DNA of 9,070 nucleotides from Bacteroidota bacterium (GTDB lineage Bacteria; Bacteroidota; Bacteroidia; M30B66), in contig CANMGM010000081.1 of assembly GCA_947497195.1 (NCBI GenBank), forward strand, positions 1 to 9,070, written 5' to 3'. The translations under genes and the position numbers were made by a program. Below, piece after piece: positions 7,922 through 9,070 of the stretch. Below the pieces are notes generated by a model. That model had not been told where the DNA came from and did not search any database. It worked only from the letters and a program-made list of their open reading frames with translations. The number at the start of each line of letters is the position of its first letter. Position 1 is the stretch's first letter.

Positions 7922-8114
7922 AGTGTATCTTGTTTTGCAGGATGTTTTGCGGCCAATATGATACAGATTTGGTTCATGTTTCCGGCATACAATCCGACAA
8001 GTCAAAAGTACTATTTCAAATTATAAAGCCGAATTAATTTAAGCGATTTGGGTTCTGGGTTAATGCCGCAAGGTGTTGGGCGGCCTGATGCCTCAATTGT
8101 TGTAATGTTTTTTA
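7922..8114. other. paaZ leader and divergent intergenic region
   Basis: No gene is seen. On the minus strand a candidate promoter (8003-8033) would give paaZ a leader of about 75 bases. Between 8034 and 8114 lies moderately GC-rich sequence that contains the short inverted match GCCGC/GCGGC but no T run, no reading frame worth calling and no recognisable RNA. The 11-mer TTTATAATTTG (minus strand, 8027-8017) matches the beginning of the tandem repeat units in inverted orientation. Confidence 0.45.
8003..8033 (-). promoter_or_regulatory. candidate promoter of paaZ
   Basis: On the minus strand TACTTTTG (8010-8003) matches TAnnTTTG. Nineteen bases upstream is TTCG (8033-8030), three of four matches to the -33 TTTG. 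The element ends 81 bases before ATG 7921. No PaaR/PaaX-type operator is recognised. Confidence 0.4.
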
Positions 8115-8321
8115 TAATTTGTAAAATGAAAGAGTTATAATTTGTAAAATGAAAGTCTCATAATTTGTAAAATGAAAGATTAATAATTTGTAAAGTGAAA
8201 GTCTCATAATTTGTAAAGTGAAAGTTTTATAATTTGTAAAATGAAGGTCTAATAATTTGTAAAATAAAAGTGTTATAATTTGTAAAACGAAAATGTGATA
8301 AAGTGTAAAATAGCTCTATAT
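8115..8321 (+). repeat. nine tandem direct repeats with exact 23-bp period
   Basis: Units start at 8115, 8138, 8161, 8184, 8207, 8230, 8253, 8276 and 8299, always 23 bases apart. The core is TAATTTGTAAAATGAAAG followed by five variable bases (AGTTA, TCTCA, ATTAA, TCTCA, TTTTA, TCTAA, TGTTA, TGTGA in units 1-8). TAATTTGTAAA is invariant in units 1-8. Changes are G at position 12 (units 4 and 5), AAGG (unit 6), ATAAAAG (unit 7), ACGAAAA (unit 8), and a strongly diverged unit 9. Divergence therefore increases toward the gene. The core contains the dyad ATTT-GTA-AAAT, a possible dimer binding site. The array lies in the upstream region of the ATPase gene and its last unit overlaps the promoter. 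It is not a CRISPR because the variable part is only five bases. Possible roles are an operator array, an iteron-like binding site or a copy-number-variable control region. Confidence 0.95.
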
Positions 8322-8324
8322 TTG
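8294..8324 (+). promoter_or_regulatory. promoter of the DUF4143-type ATPase gene
   Basis: TATATTTG (8317-8324) is a perfect match to the Bacteroidota -7 box TAnnTTTG. TGTG (8294-8297), 19 bases upstream, matches three of four -33 bases. It lies in the variable end of repeat unit 8. The -7 box ends 17 bases before ATG 8342, nearly the same geometry as the Bax inhibitor-1-like gene. Since the promoter overlaps the end of the array, binding to the repeats would plausibly affect initiation. Confidence 0.6.
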
Positions 8325-8341
8325 TGGTTTAAATACAAGGA

Positions 8342-9070
8342 ATGTCATACAAAGAACGGATATCGGATATTGAGCTTAAGCGCAAGTTAAATGCCTCGGG
8401 AGCGGTACTTGTTCGAGGTGCCAAGGCATGTGGTAAAACAGAATCGGCGAAGCAATTTTCACAAAGTATTTTGCAGGTTGATCGGGATGTAAACGTGCCA
8501 ACATTAATGGATACTTCTCCCATTCGATTGCTTCAAGGTGAAACGCCACGCTTAATCGACGAGTGGCAGATTCAACCCAACTTGTGGAATCACATACGGC
8601 ATGAGGTCGACGAGCGAAAGATGTCGGCGCAATTTATTCTTACCGGTTCTGCGAATCCCGAAGAAAGTGCCACCATGCATTCGGGTGCAGGTCGATTCAC
8701 CATGGTTGATATGCGCACCTTATCGTGGAAAGAATTGGGCTTTTCGTCGGGAAAAGTCAGTCTGGAAAGGCTTTTTGAAGGACATAAAATTGACATTTAC
8801 GATGAGGGTTTGGAACTGGCTTTCATTATAGAAAAAATGGTGATAGGCGGTTTTCCTGGATTACTGAATAAAAACAGGGCTCAGGCTTCAGATTTGAATC
8901 GGGCTTATATCGAACTGCTGGCCGAAGTGGATATGAGTCGTGTTTCAAATACCAAAAGAGATCCACTAAAGGTGAGGAGCCTGCTTCGTTCATTGGCCAG
9001 AAATACGGCAACGCTTGTAGATGTTTCGGCATTGGAAAAGGATGTATTTGCTAAGGAAAAATCGGCAATA
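8342..9070 (+). CDS. AAA+ ATPase, AAA_14/DUF4143 type, 3' end outside window
   Basis: An open frame starts at ATG 8342 and runs uninterrupted for 243 codons to the right edge, so the stop is not seen. The product shows Walker A GAKACGKT (residues 26-33), Walker B LIDEWQ with Asp73-Glu74, and the sensor-like FILTGSA (98-104). This order and spacing is typical of the COG1373 ATP-binding family, in which an AAA_14 domain is followed by DUF4143. VIGGFPGLL (from about residue 167) and the following helical stretch fit the beginning of the DUF4143 region. Complete members are usually near 400-450 residues, so 40-45% is probably missing. The biochemical role of the family is not established. The plus-strand orientation, opposite to all other genes here, and the 23-bp repeat array upstream set it apart. 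Start choice is supported by the -7 box 17 bases upstream. Confidence 0.88.
   Translation, partial: MSYKERISDIELKRKLNASGAVLVRGAKACGKTESAKQFSQSILQVDRDVNVPTLMDTSPIRLLQGETPRLIDEWQIQPNLWNHIRHEVDERKMSAQFILTGSANPEESATMHSGAGRFTMVDMRTLSWKELGFSSGKVSLERLFEGHKIDIYDEGLELAFIIEKMVIGGFPGLLNKNRAQASDLNRAYIELLAEVDMSRVSNTKRDPLKVRSLLRSLARNTATLVDVSALEKDVFAKEKSAI

Noticed and set aside
7922..8005. N-terminal extension of PaaZ by 28 residues
   Set aside because: PaaZ homologues begin at the equivalent of MQKIQNYVLGQW. The extension is Cys/Arg-rich and starts next to the candidate -7 box.
8055..8090. possible terminator or insertion-sequence end between paaZ and the array
   Set aside because: Only a 5-bp GCCGC/GCGGC stem is present, with no adjacent T run, no target-site duplication and no transposase remnant.
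8115..8321. CRISPR array
   Set aside because: The unit is 23 bp with only five variable bases, too short for spacers, and no cas gene is present.
8329..9032. minus-strand open frames (64-68 codons) and a 76-codon plus-strand frame (8601-8831) at the right end
   Set aside because: All overlap the plus-strand ATPase frame, which has clear Walker A, Walker B and sensor motifs and is open to the edge.

Overview
The window looks like chromosomal DNA of a member of the Bacteroidota. The evidence is protein character, the absence of Shine-Dalgarno sequences, and Bacteroidota-type -7 boxes (TAnnTTTG) ahead of four of the five genes. These are TATATTTG before the Bax inhibitor-1-like gene and the right-edge ATPase, and TACTTTTG before the helicase-nuclease and paaZ.

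Layout, left to right. Bases 1-616 hold no convincing gene. They carry two small palindromes, a terminator-like hairpin, a GC-rich self-complementary element at about 409-511, and the terminator of the first gene. Four minus-strand genes follow (transcription order right to left): paaZ (5426-7921), an AcpH-type acyl-carrier-protein phosphodiesterase (4747-5343), a large UvrD/RecB-type helicase with a C-terminal nuclease domain (1423-4602), and a seven-helix Bax inhibitor-1 family membrane protein (617-1330). Gaps are 82-144 bases and at least two internal genes seem to have their own promoter, so this is a co-oriented cluster rather than a tight operon. The functions (aromatic catabolism, lipid cofactor turnover, DNA repair, membrane ion/stress homeostasis) do not form one pathway.

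To the right of paaZ is a 420-base divergent intergenic region. It contains the most unusual structure here: nine direct repeats with an exact 23-bp period (8115-8321). They run into the promoter of a plus-strand AAA+ ATPase of the AAA_14/DUF4143 type, which starts at 8342 and is cut by the window's right edge.

Main points of interest: the 23-bp array and its relation to promoter sequence and to the ATPase; a PaaZ carrying an extra C-terminal DinB/DUF1569-like domain; the GC-rich intergenic element; and start-codon corrections for three genes.
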